A stretch of 64,000 nt of DNA from Desulfatitalea alkaliphila. Lineage in GTDB: Bacteria; Desulfobacterota; Desulfobacteria; Desulfobacterales; Desulfosarcinaceae. The position numbers and the translations under genes are program-made. The stretch covers positions 62,001 to 126,000 of the forward strand of contig NZ_JALJRB010000011.1 in NCBI RefSeq assembly GCF_022968795.1. The letters are read 5' to 3'. The notes below the pieces were generated by a model that saw only the letters and a list, made by a program, of their open reading frames with translations, ran no database searches and was not told the DNA's origin. Shown here one piece after another: positions 53,477 to 61,221 of this stretch. The first letter of the stretch is position 1; every line of letters starts with the position of its first letter.

Positions 53477-54786
53477 GCATCGAACTGTTGACGCTCCTAT
53501 TTTTCGGAACCCTGCTGTTGTTTCTGGTTTTGGGACTGCCTTTGTCCTTCGTGCTGGGAGGCGTTTCAGTGGTGTTCCTCTATTTCACCTGGGGACCGGA
53601 ATCGTTTTACATGGTGGCTGCCCAAACCTGGGATGCCATGAACAAATTCATTCTGGTGGCCATACCGCTTTTTATTTTCATGGCCATGCTCCTGGAACGA
53701 TCGGGCGCCGCCGCCGACCTCTATGAGATGATGTACGTCTGGTTCGGACCGCTGCGCGGCGGCCTGGCCATCGGCACGGTGGCCATTTGCGCGATCTTTT
53801 CGGCGATGTGCGGCATTTCGGGGGCCGCCGTGGTGAGCATGGGCACCATCGCCCTGCCCTCCATGCTGCAGCGCAATTACGACAAACTGATGGCCGTGGG
53901 CTGCATCAACTCCGGCGGCGGATGGGGCATTCTAATTCCTCCCAGCGTCATCATGATCCTCTACGCCCTGATCGCCGGCGAGTCGGTGGGCAAGTTGTTC
54001 GCCGCCGGCATCCTGCCGGGCTTCATGCTGTTCGTGCTGGTTTCCCTCTACATCGGCATCCGCTGTTACTTCCAGCCCCACATGGGACCGCCCATTCCCA
54101 AGGAGGAGCGTGGCGATTGGGGGCGCAAATTTCGATCCGTGAGAGCGGTGCTGCTGCCCATGCTGATCGTCTTCATGGTACTGGGCTCCATTGTCTTCGG
54201 CATCGCCACGCCCACCGAGGCGGCCGGCATCGGGGTGCTGGGCGCCATCATATCGGGCCTTTTCTATCGCCAGTTGAACCTGCCCTTGCTCAAGGAAGCC
54301 TCCCTGCGCACCTTCCGCCTCACCGGCATGATCATGTGGATTCTGTTCGGCGCCTACTGCTTCACCGCCGCCTACCACGGCATGGGGGCCGCCCACCTGA
54401 TCGAGGATTTGATGCAGTATGTGCCCGGCGGTCCCTGGGGCACCATCATCTTCATCCAGATCATCATCTTTTTCCTGGCCATGGTACTGGACCCGGCAGG
54501 GATCATGATGATCTGCATCCCCATCTTTCTGCCGGTGGTAACGGCCTACGGGTTCGACCCCATCTGGTTCGGCATCCTTTTCATCGTCAACATGGAAATC
54601 GGTTACATGACGCCGCCCTTCGGTTTCAACCTGTTTTATATGAAGGGGGTCGTGCCGCCCTCGATCTCCATGATGGATATTTATCGTTCGGTGATTCCCT
54701 TCACCATCGTCGAGCTGGTGGGGCTTATTTTACTGATGATTTTCCCCCAGATCGTGCTCTTCCTGCCCAACCTGTTTTTCAATTGA
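53473..54786 (+). CDS. dctM: TRAP transporter large permease
   Basis: 437 residues with about 12 membrane helices. DctM motifs seen are VAIPLFIFMAMLLERSGAA, AICAIFSAMCGISGAAVVSM, GWGILIPPSVIMILYALIAG, FGIATPTEAAGIGVLGA and EIGYMTPPFGFNLFYMKG. It imports the acid using the sodium or proton gradient. Confidence 0.94.
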   Translation: MSIELLTLLFFGTLLLFLVLGLPLSFVLGGVSVVFLYFTWGPESFYMVAAQTWDAMNKFILVAIPLFIFMAMLLERSGAAADLYEMMYVWFGPLRGGLAIGTVAICAIFSAMCGISGAAVVSMGTIALPSMLQRNYDKLMAVGCINSGGGWGILIPPSVIMILYALIAGESVGKLFAAGILPGFMLFVLVSLYIGIRCYFQPHMGPPIPKEERGDWGRKFRSVRAVLLPMLIVFMVLGSIVFGIATPTEAAGIGVLGAIISGLFYRQLNLPLLKEASLRTFRLTGMIMWILFGAYCFTAAYHGMGAAHLIEDLMQYVPGGPWGTIIFIQIIIFFLAMVLDPAGIMMICIPIFLPVVTAYGFDPIWFGILFIVNMEIGYMTPPFGFNLFYMKGVVPPSISMMDIYRSVIPFTIVELVGLILLMIFPQIVLFLPNLFFN

Positions 54787-54805
54787 CCGCTCTGCAAACG
54801 AAGAC

Positions 54806-54845
54806 GGCATGGCCGGTGGGTGCAATGGCGCCCACCGGCCATGCC
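54806..54845 (+). promoter_or_regulatory. Perfect 15-bp hairpin after dctM
   Basis: GGCATGGCCGGTGGG and CCCACCGGCCATGCC pair around a 10-base loop, 19 bases after the dctM stop. No U-run follows, so it is more likely a 3-prime stabilising hairpin than a classic terminator. Confidence 0.55.
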
Positions 54846-54869
54846 GCTTGAGAACACAAGGGTCTTCCG

Positions 54870-55199
54870 ATGTCCGATGGAATAGCAATCGCTTTTTGGA
54901 TCGTGGTGTTGATCGGCGTGTACGTTCTGACCCGTAAGATCAATCTGTGGCGCACGCAACGGGCCGCCGGCCGCCTGATCAAGGAGCTGGAGCGGGAACA
55001 GGCCTTCGACCCGGGTTCGGCCGTTGCCCTGCCGGATGTGCAGCGCAACTATTTCCGGGCCGGCGTGCGCTCCTTTCGGCCGGAGGGATTGAAGATGTTG
55101 TTGGCCGTCGAGATGATCGCCATGACGGCAGAGGGGCGGTTCTATTTGAAACAGCGGCCCGAGCGGCAGCTTTCAGGCGCCGAAACAACCGGAAGTTAG
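54870..55199 (+). CDS. Small membrane-anchored protein, unrecognised
   Basis: 109 residues: one N-terminal helix (AIAFWIVVLIGVYVLTRKI), a charged helical stretch (AAGRLIKELEREQAF), then a conserved-looking soluble end (VQRNYFRAGVRSFRPEGLKM). No catalytic motif. It follows the TRAP genes on the same strand and may belong to their transcript. I do not recognise the family. Confidence 0.6.
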   Translation: MSDGIAIAFWIVVLIGVYVLTRKINLWRTQRAAGRLIKELEREQAFDPGSAVALPDVQRNYFRAGVRSFRPEGLKMLLAVEMIAMTAEGRFYLKQRPERQLSGAETTGS

Positions 55200-55214
55200 A
55201 ATTGCAGTCCGTGG

Positions 55215-56009
55215 TCAGCGCGGGCGATCGGCGGCGGCGGTATCGCCATAGCCCGGAAAATAGCCCATGTAGCGGGATATTTCCGCGGCAGTGTTCATCA
55301 GCGCCAGGGCGAATCCCTCCATTTTATCCCCCATCACCCGCTGCGTACCCCCCGACACACTCAGGGCCCCGGCCACCTGCCCGCTGCGCTGGTAGATCGG
55401 CGCCCCGATGCAGGACAACCCCTGCACTGCCTCCTCGCGGTCGAAGGCGTAGCCGCGCTGCCGGGTCTGGACCAGGTCTTCCAACAACTGTTGCCGGTCG
55501 GTGACGGTATTGGGGGTGAAAGCAGTGAATTGGGTGCGCTTCAAATAGCGCTCCACCTGGGCATCATCCATGAAGGCCAACACCGCTTTGCCGATGGCCG
55601 AGCAGTAGGCGTGCACCCGGGGGCCGAACTGATGGGGCAGCACCGCCCGGGCGCGGGGATGCACGGTGGAGGTGATGACCATGGAGTCGCCGTCCCAGAT
55701 GGCCAGGCGGCACTCCAGGAGGGTCTCCTTGGCCAACTGGTTCATGGGCCCGGCCGACTTCTGGTTGATCTCCAGGGTACCGGCCCAGATGATGCCCAAT
55801 TCATAAATCTTCAGCCCCAGACGATATTTGCGCGTGGCGCTGTCCTGCTGCAAAAACCCCTGCTGCAGCAAGGTGCGAATCAACCCGTGCACCGTGCCCT
55901 TGGAAAGCCCGACGGCGCGGCTGATTTCGGTGACCCCCAGTACGGGCACACGGTGGGAAAACAGGTTCAAAATCTGCAAGGCCCGATCCACCGACTGTAT
56001 CGCCATCAT
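55215..56009 (-). CDS. IclR-family transcriptional regulator
   Basis: 264 residues. The N-terminal winged helix (SVDRALQILNLFSHRVP, VTEISRAVGLSKGTVHGLI) and the C-terminal effector domain (PRARAVLPHQFGPRVHAYCS, AIGKAVLAFM, GYAFDREEAVQGLSCIGAPI) are standard. It lies between the TRAP genes and a metallo-hydrolase and is the likely controller of both. Direct repeats just before its start suggest autoregulation. Effectors of the family are usually small organic acids. Confidence 0.93.
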   Translation of the reverse strand: MMAIQSVDRALQILNLFSHRVPVLGVTEISRAVGLSKGTVHGLIRTLLQQGFLQQDSATRKYRLGLKIYELGIIWAGTLEINQKSAGPMNQLAKETLLECRLAIWDGDSMVITSTVHPRARAVLPHQFGPRVHAYCSAIGKAVLAFMDDAQVERYLKRTQFTAFTPNTVTDRQQLLEDLVQTRQRGYAFDREEAVQGLSCIGAPIYQRSGQVAGALSVSGGTQRVMGDKMEGFALALMNTAAEISRYMGYFPGYGDTAAADRPR

Positions 56010-56020
56010 TCACCGCCTGT

Positions 56021-56048
56021 TTGGTATCGTGGAATTGAATTTGGTATC
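56021..56048 (-). promoter_or_regulatory. TTGGTATC direct repeats before the IclR gene
   Basis: TTGGTATC occurs at 56021-56028 and again at 56041-56048, 20 bases (two helical turns) apart, between the presumed promoter and the start codon. The second copy continues as GGTATCAAC, also found in the palindrome at 51414-51431. Confidence 0.4.
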
Positions 56049-56067
56049 AACGGCAATGTCACACTCC

Positions 56068-56097
56068 TTTGTAGCCGAACCCTGCTTGGGCTGTCAA
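56068..56097 (-). promoter_or_regulatory. Possible promoter of the IclR gene
   Basis: On the minus strand TTGACA (56097-56092), an 18-base spacer and TACAAA (56073-56068). Confidence 0.4.
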
Positions 56098-56129
56098 GAC
56101 AACCGAACCGGGTCGACAAGGATGATGGC

Positions 56130-57023
56130 TCATAGCGTCTTGGCAATGTAACGCACCATCTGACCGGCCACCAGTGCGCGTACTTCGCGGGGCAAAAAAG
56201 AGTCGCCGGCCCGCTGGAGCATGAGATCGGTCATCTCCTGCGTGCACTTTTCGACATCCCGGGTTTTCAGATAGGTCTCCTCCAACAACGCCCGCAGCTC
56301 GCGGGCGGCTTCGATGGCCCGGGGGATGAACTGCCGGGCATCATCGCCCGTGTAGGCACCGTAGTGCTCCAGCAACAAACAGTCCACATCGTAGCCGGCC
56401 AGCTTGGCGAGGCTCTGCTGGTATTCATCGAAGTTGGAATTGGGGGTGGGTTGGTAAACCCCCTCATGCTCGAGCCCCACGGCGTCGGAGGCGAAAAGGG
56501 CTTTCTCGGAAGAGCAGTAGCAGGCGATGGAACAAGAGGAGTGGCCCGGCACTTCGATGGTCTGCAAATTCAAAGCGCCACAGGTCAGCAGATCTCCCTC
56601 GGCAACGGTCTCCTCCACCCGGATTTGCGTAAAGTCACACCCCAGGGACCGCACCGCCGCGTCGAGCCCCATCCGCTGGGCCGCGGCACGGTTCATTTGA
56701 GCGATGGCAGCCGTCACTTCGGGTTTGGCCAACAGATTCTGCGCCCGCGGCGACGCGGTGACCACGGCCCACGGCCAGCGCTGCTTGAGAAAGGGCACGA
56801 CACCGCAGTGGTCGAAATGGGAATGGAGGATGCAGATCCGCTTGATGCTGCGCTCGTCCACCGCCATCGCTTGCAACTGATCCATCAGCGCCGGCGCGAT
56901 GTAATCCATGCCGCCGCCGAGCAACACGCTTTCATCGCCGTCACGCACCAGGTAGACACACGCCTCAGGGTGGCCCAAAAGCAGTACGCGTTCGGTGACT
57001 TTGGCCGGGGGCAATATTTTCAT
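56130..57023 (-). CDS. Metallo-beta-lactamase-fold hydrolase
   Basis: 297 residues from the ATG at 57023, which has GGAGG five bases ahead; the frame extends upstream to 57119. The metal site HSHFDHCG is complete, followed by VPGHSSCSIA, the bridging aspartate in FASDAVGLEHEG, and a last histidine in LLLEHYGAYTG. These enzymes hydrolyse thioesters, lactones or similar bonds. It runs divergently from the MFS gene. Substrate unknown; a hydrolytic step in use of the TRAP substrate is possible. Confidence 0.85.
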   Translation of the reverse strand: MKILPPAKVTERVLLLGHPEACVYLVRDGDESVLLGGGMDYIAPALMDQLQAMAVDERSIKRICILHSHFDHCGVVPFLKQRWPWAVVTASPRAQNLLAKPEVTAAIAQMNRAAAQRMGLDAAVRSLGCDFTQIRVEETVAEGDLLTCGALNLQTIEVPGHSSCSIACYCSSEKALFASDAVGLEHEGVYQPTPNSNFDEYQQSLAKLAGYDVDCLLLEHYGAYTGDDARQFIPRAIEAARELRALLEETYLKTRDVEKCTQEMTDLMLQRAGDSFLPREVRALVAGQMVRYIAKTL

Positions 57024-57281
57024 CCTATCCTCCATGTACCTTTTCCGATGCTCCCCGCAGCGCCCGGCACCATATCGCCGGGTGCTATTACGGGTCATCG
57101 CCAATTTTCTTGGTAGCATATTCTATTCGACAATGTCAAAAACGGATACGGTTCCGTCAAACATTTTGGGGCCCACCGGAACTGTCCAGACCATTTCGAC
57201 ACCTCAATTTTTATTTTTTTTTCAATTGGTTGAACAGGAATCTCGACAAGCGAGCGACCTGTTTCGCCTCTGGAACGATTG

Positions 57282-57310
57282 TTGACAACCCACCGGTTCT
57301 CCTCTAAGTT
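57282..57310 (+). promoter_or_regulatory. Possible promoter of the MFS gene
   Basis: TTGACA, a 17-base spacer and TAAGTT, about 60 bases before the likely TTG start. In the same divergent gap (57024-57371) a 16-base palindrome-like ACGGA-N6-TCCGT lies at 57142-57157; nothing else is evident. Confidence 0.35.
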
Positions 57311-57371
57311 GAATCCACGGCCCGCCCAGCCCGCCAGAACGGGCATCACGCTTTTCCCTGGATCATGGCCA

Positions 57372-58532
57372 TTGGACCTGAAAAGACTCATTCCCCTCTA
57401 TCTCGGTGCCGCCATGGGTCCCATGGGGGGCTTCGGTATCGTTACCATCCTGCCGGTCATGGCCCAATCATGGTCCGTGGCCTTCAGCACGGCGGCGGTT
57501 TCCATCACGGTCTACATGGTGCCCTTCATCGCCATCCAGATCTTCTCGGGCGCCATCGCCCAACTGTTCGATGTACGCCGCACCTTGCTGTTCGGTTTCG
57601 CCCTCTACACCGTGGGGGCGGTGCTCAGCGGCCTGGCCCCCAACCTGACTGCTTTTCTGATCTTCCGGGTACTCCAGGGCATCGGGGCCGGATTTCTGAC
57701 CCCGGTCATCATGGCCCTGATCGGTGAGCTGGTGCCGCCGGACCGTGTGGGCAAAGCCATCGGTCTGCTGGGCGTGGCCTACACCGCCGGCATCACCTTG
57801 GGCCCCTTTCTGTCCGGTATCATCGAGGTCCATCTGGGGTGGCCCTGGTTCTTCCATTTCATGGCCCTGCTGGCCTTGTCCACGGCCATCGCCTATGGAT
57901 GCACCAGTGCCCCCGTAGCGCGCGCCGAGCGCACCAACGGCGGCATCAAGCGCATCCTGCCCCTGCTGGCCACGGCCGTGCGGGCACCGGGCGTGCTTTT
58001 GATCAGCTTCGCCGCGTTCTGTCTCTTTCTGGCCTATATCGGCGTGATGACCTTCACCGCAGATCACTTGAAAACCACCTTCTTTTTGCCATCGGACAAA
58101 ATCGGCACCATCCTTTCCATCACCGGGCTGTCCGGCATCATCGTCTCCCCCATCGCCGGCGTGCTGGGGGATCGCCTGGGGCGCCGTCCCGTTTTCCTGG
58201 CCGGGGCCGCCATTGCCGTGCTGGCCATCGTATTGATGGCCACCGTGCCCTATTCGTATGGCAACCATCTGTTGTTTTTTCTGATCCTCGGCACCGGCGC
58301 CGCCACCGCCTGGACTTCGCTCAACACCCAGGCCATCCAGATGGTGCCCGCCATGCGGCAACCGGTCACCTCCATCTACAATGCGATCAAATTTTCCGGT
58401 TACGCCCTGGCGCCGGCCTTGTTATCCTTTCTGTACGAACCCTTCAGCCTTACCGCGGTCCTCGTCGCCTGCATCGGTGCAGTGGCCTTGGCCGCCATAC
58501 TGGCGGTCAAAGCCGGCACAGCGGCTTCGTGA
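57372..58532 (+). CDS. MFS transporter
   Basis: About 386 residues with 12 membrane helices. No ATG is found ahead of the first helix (LIPLYLGAAMGPMGGFGIV), so a TTG at 57372 is proposed; the frame is open to 57279. Family motifs are FRVLQGIGAGFLTPVIMALI, the AYTAGITLGPFLSGII antiporter-like motif and GVLGDRLGRRPVF between helices 8 and 9. It is a general exporter or importer of small molecules. It stands between the hydrolase and the ABM-fold gene. Confidence 0.85.
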   Translation: MDLKRLIPLYLGAAMGPMGGFGIVTILPVMAQSWSVAFSTAAVSITVYMVPFIAIQIFSGAIAQLFDVRRTLLFGFALYTVGAVLSGLAPNLTAFLIFRVLQGIGAGFLTPVIMALIGELVPPDRVGKAIGLLGVAYTAGITLGPFLSGIIEVHLGWPWFFHFMALLALSTAIAYGCTSAPVARAERTNGGIKRILPLLATAVRAPGVLLISFAAFCLFLAYIGVMTFTADHLKTTFFLPSDKIGTILSITGLSGIIVSPIAGVLGDRLGRRPVFLAGAAIAVLAIVLMATVPYSYGNHLLFFLILGTGAATAWTSLNTQAIQMVPAMRQPVTSIYNAIKFSGYALAPALLSFLYEPFSLTAVLVACIGAVALAAILAVKAGTAAS

Positions 58533-58599
58533 ATCGCCGATCCAGGGGCCGGCCAAGAGTGCCGACCCTGCAAACCTTTTAACAGGAGGAGATGTCCCA

Positions 58600-58899
58600 A
58601 TGATTTCCGTGGTCGCCAAACTGACGGTCCAAGAAGGCAAAGTCGAAGAAACCATCACCGCTTTCAAAGCCCTGCTGCCCGATGTGGCCGGTGAAGCCGG
58701 AACCCTGCTCTACAGCCTCAACCGCAACCCCAAGGACCCCAACACGATAGTGGTGATCGAGCGCTACAAGGACAAGGATGCCTTGACAGCCCACTCCGCC
58801 ACGCCCCATTTCAAGGCGTTTTCCCAGAAGCTGGGCGCGGTGCTGGCGGCCAAGCCGGAGATCACCGTTCTGGAGGAGATCGACCTGGTGAGCAAGTAA
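58600..58899 (+). CDS. ABM-fold protein (quinol monooxygenase-like)
   Basis: 99 residues; AGGAGGAG lies nine bases before the ATG at 58600. The single antibiotic-biosynthesis-monooxygenase fold is recognised by MISVVAKLTVQEGKVEE, LYSLNRNPKDPNTIVVIERY and the conserved histidines in LTAHSATPHFKAF. Relatives include YgiN quinol monooxygenase and many proteins of unknown role. In a presumed anaerobe an oxygenase role is doubtful. It follows the MFS gene by 67 bases. Confidence 0.85.
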   Translation: MISVVAKLTVQEGKVEETITAFKALLPDVAGEAGTLLYSLNRNPKDPNTIVVIERYKDKDALTAHSATPHFKAFSQKLGAVLAAKPEITVLEEIDLVSK

Positions 58900-58910
58900 G
58901 CGGCGCGCAA

Positions 58911-58950
58911 CCGGTGCGGTCGGGCGCCCGGTGCGTCCCGGCCGCACCGG
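58911..58950 (+). promoter_or_regulatory. GC-rich hairpin after ABM-fold gene
   Basis: CCGGTGCGG and CCGCACCGG pair perfectly, with an inner GGG/CCC pairing. It lies 11 bases after the stop and is not followed by a U-run; it may end or stabilise the transcript. Confidence 0.45.
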
Positions 58951-58990
58951 GCGCGTTCCCATGGAAACCCCCTCGCCCGAGGGAGGACAG

Positions 58991-59701
58991 ATGATGCCGC
59001 CATCCAGCGCCCTATCCAAGAAATCCCGGCAGGCAAAGCGCTTCTGGATTCTCGGCGCCGGCCACTTCGGCGGCCTTGCCCTGACGCGCATTTCCCGTCG
59101 CCACCCCCGCGCGGCCATCACCGTGGTGGATTGCAAGGCATGCAACCTGCCCCACGGAGTCACGGCCGACTGCATCGAGGCGGATGCCGTTCAATGGTTG
59201 CAAGGCGCATTGACCTCGGCCACATGTGTGGATTGGATCGTGCCGGCCATTCCCGAACATGTTGCCGCGCAGTGGTTGAAAGACCAACTGCAGCCCGACC
59301 ATACGGTCACGCCGATCAGCGTGCCGGACGCCTGGTTGCACCTGTTGCCCCATGCCATGCGCGGCCCCCTGGGCCGGGTCTATACCAGCCATGCCGACTT
59401 TCGCTGCCCGGACGACTGCCCCGAACCCGCCGACATTTGCACCCACACCGGCCGCCCCCGCCCCGAAGACCTGTTTCGCCTGCTGGGCAAGCAAGCGCCG
59501 GCGGGTTGCCGGGCCATCGTTTTACGCAGCCGGCAACTGTTGCCCGGCGTCGGCGCCCTCGCTCCCGCCGAACTGTTCGCGGCGCGGGACCAGGCGCGCC
59601 GCTGCGGCGACGGCTGCCTGATGATCGCCACGGCCTGCCGCTGTCACGGCGTGGTGGACTTTGTCCGAGTCAACGCCCCAAGGCAGCAGGCGGCCGGCTG
59701 A
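58991..59701 (+). CDS. Rossmann-fold NAD(P)-binding protein, function unknown
   Basis: 236 residues; GGAGG lies four bases before the ATG at 58991. A dinucleotide-binding start (FWILGAGHFGGLALTRIS) resembles TrkA-N type Rossmann domains. After residue 120 it carries many cysteines (FRCPDDCPEPADICTH, CGDGCLMIATACRCHG) that could bind a metal or cluster. I cannot name a function. It may be transcribed with the ABM-fold gene. Confidence 0.65.
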   Translation: MMPPSSALSKKSRQAKRFWILGAGHFGGLALTRISRRHPRAAITVVDCKACNLPHGVTADCIEADAVQWLQGALTSATCVDWIVPAIPEHVAAQWLKDQLQPDHTVTPISVPDAWLHLLPHAMRGPLGRVYTSHADFRCPDDCPEPADICTHTGRPRPEDLFRLLGKQAPAGCRAIVLRSRQLLPGVGALAPAELFAARDQARRCGDGCLMIATACRCHGVVDFVRVNAPRQQAAG

Positions 59702-59749
59702 AGGCACGATCTACCGGGGTAGGTTGCCAAGACACCCTGCGTGGGTTCC

Positions 59750-60373
59750 CTATACCCTTAAAGCCATACACAAGCCGTCCATTTCCGGCGAATGGCCCGG
59801 CAGAAACATCCAGAGATTGACCATTTCCCAATCCGGATGGCCGTGGATGAGGGTATTGAAGGCGTGGGCATCCTGAAACCCGGTATTGTCCGCCACCAGA
59901 AGACCTCCGGACCGGAGCCGCTGGGCACACAGGGGCAAGGCCGGGGCATAGGCGGCCTTGTCGATATCCATGAAAACCATATCCAGCGGCGAAGAGGCCC
60001 CCTCCGCCGGCTGCAACCAGGACAACGCCTCGCCGACCTGAAGATCGACATATTCCGCCAGGCCTGCTTGCTGAAAATTGTGCCGCGCCCTTTCGGCCAT
60101 GGCGGCGCTGCTCTCCACCGTCACGACACGGCCGCCGGTATGACGGCACGCCTGCGCCAGAAACAGGGTCGAATAGCCCGTCGCCGTACCCAACTCGAGG
60201 ATGCGCCGAGCCCCGCTCAAACGGGCCAGCAAATAGAGCAAATGGCCCACCACGGGCCCCACGATGGGAATGTTTTCTTTTTGCGCCTCTTGTTCCAATT
60301 CCTGCAGCAACGCCGAGCGCCGCGGCAGCCATTGCCCGAAATAGGTATGCGGATCGTTGACCATGGGTGCCAT
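59750..60373 (-). CDS. SAM-dependent O-methyltransferase (catechol-type)
   Basis: 207 residues; AGGAGG lies eight bases before the ATG at 60373. The SAM-binding motif ILELGTATGYSTLFLA, VVTVESSAAMAERAR, and the metal-site MVFMDIDKAAY followed by LVADNTGF match cation-dependent O-methyltransferases of caffeoyl-CoA/catechol type. It converges with the Rossmann gene. With the coniferyl-type aldehyde dehydrogenase nearby, a phenolic substrate is tempting but unproven. Confidence 0.87.
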   Translation of the reverse strand: MAPMVNDPHTYFGQWLPRRSALLQELEQEAQKENIPIVGPVVGHLLYLLARLSGARRILELGTATGYSTLFLAQACRHTGGRVVTVESSAAMAERARHNFQQAGLAEYVDLQVGEALSWLQPAEGASSPLDMVFMDIDKAAYAPALPLCAQRLRSGGLLVADNTGFQDAHAFNTLIHGHPDWEMVNLWMFLPGHSPEMDGLCMALRV

Positions 60374-60395
60374 CGCGCCATCCTCCTTTCGATTT

Positions 60396-60448
60396 AAAAA
60401 AAGGGGGAAAGAAGGGTCCGCAATACCATCCGGCCCCCTCCTTTCCCC
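60396..60448 (-). terminator. Rho-independent terminator of the small helical protein gene
   Basis: On the minus strand GGGGAAAGGAGGG pairs with CCCTTCTTTCCCC (13 bp with one G-U) and runs into seven Ts. It separates 60458-60766 from the methyltransferase gene. Confidence 0.82.
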
Positions 60449-60457
60449 GACCGCCGA

Positions 60458-60766
60458 TTAGGCCGCCTTGGCGTAGACGCCGCGGTAATTGACGTACAAA
60501 TCGTAAATCTTGCGCTTCAGCCGCTTGAGCTCCGCGGACATCTCCGCATCGATCCAGCGCGGTTCGCTGACGGAAAACAGCGCATTGTTCAAATCGTCGA
60601 TGACATGCTCGGTGGCCTGGCACCACTCCGCGGTGCAGACACCTGCCATCTGCTTGGCCTCCTCGATATGTTTTTCAAGCCAGGAGATCGATTTGCCCAA
60701 GGCGGCCAGGTACTGACCCCAGGCCCGGGCAAGCTCCGTGCGAATTTCGTCCTTTGGCATACTCAT
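60458..60766 (-). CDS. Small helical protein, unrecognised
   Basis: 102 residues from the ATG at 60766, with GGAGG seven bases ahead. Mostly amphipathic helix (ELARAWGQYLAALGKSISWL, EKHIEEAKQMAGVC, AELKRLKRKIYDLYVNYRG), two cysteines, no membrane segment. It has its own strong terminator, so it is an independent, probably well expressed gene. Family not recognised. Confidence 0.65.
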   Translation of the reverse strand: MSMPKDEIRTELARAWGQYLAALGKSISWLEKHIEEAKQMAGVCTAEWCQATEHVIDDLNNALFSVSEPRWIDAEMSAELKRLKRKIYDLYVNYRGVYAKAA

Positions 60767-60900
60767 GACAACACCTCCATTATGGATCCCCCTGAACGGG
60801 TCGACCGGCTTGCGACAAACGGTTGCATGCGTGCACTCTTTTTTGACAAGGCCGCGCAAAGCGATTGCCTGCCGGCGTTCGGATGATGACATTTCACAGT

Positions 60901-60917
60901 ATTGAAACATGTTCAAT
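60901..60917. promoter_or_regulatory. ATTGAA-N5-TTCAAT palindrome in divergent gap
   Basis: A 17-base inverted repeat, ATTGAAACATGTTCAAT, in the 455-base gap between the small helical protein and aldehyde dehydrogenase genes. It has the look of a dimeric regulator site. The rest of the gap holds the hexamer repeat at 61064-61105 and nothing else I can support. Confidence 0.35.
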
Positions 60918-61063
60918 CTAGAGCTGAAATGGGGCAATGGCAAACTCAACCGCAATCGGCCCGGCAACGTGCCTCACGGAAAAAGCATGTGGTTTTATCT
61001 CAAAATTGATATAGAAAAAGGCGGTTCCCAAGACGGGGCGTGCTCCATTGGCAACCAAAATTC

Positions 61064-61105
61064 AAATCGAAATCGGTATCGATATCGGTATCGAAATCGA
61101 AAGCG
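61064..61105. repeat. Degenerate hexamer tandem (AAATCG/GTATCG)
   Basis: Seven consecutive six-base units: AAATCG, AAATCG, GTATCG, ATATCG, GTATCG, AAATCG, AAAGCG. A shorter relative is at 63571-63588. Confidence 0.8.
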
Positions 61106-61221
61106 AACCTGAGTCGAACCAAGGCCCAAAAACGCAACTGAACCAATAACCATCTCGATTTCGACACCCGAAACCCACATCCACCCGATAGACCGGGGGG
61201 CATCCAGGAAAGGAATTGCGC

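Noticed and set aside
61064-61105. CRISPR array
   Set aside because: The units are six bases with no spacers, so it is a simple tandem repeat.
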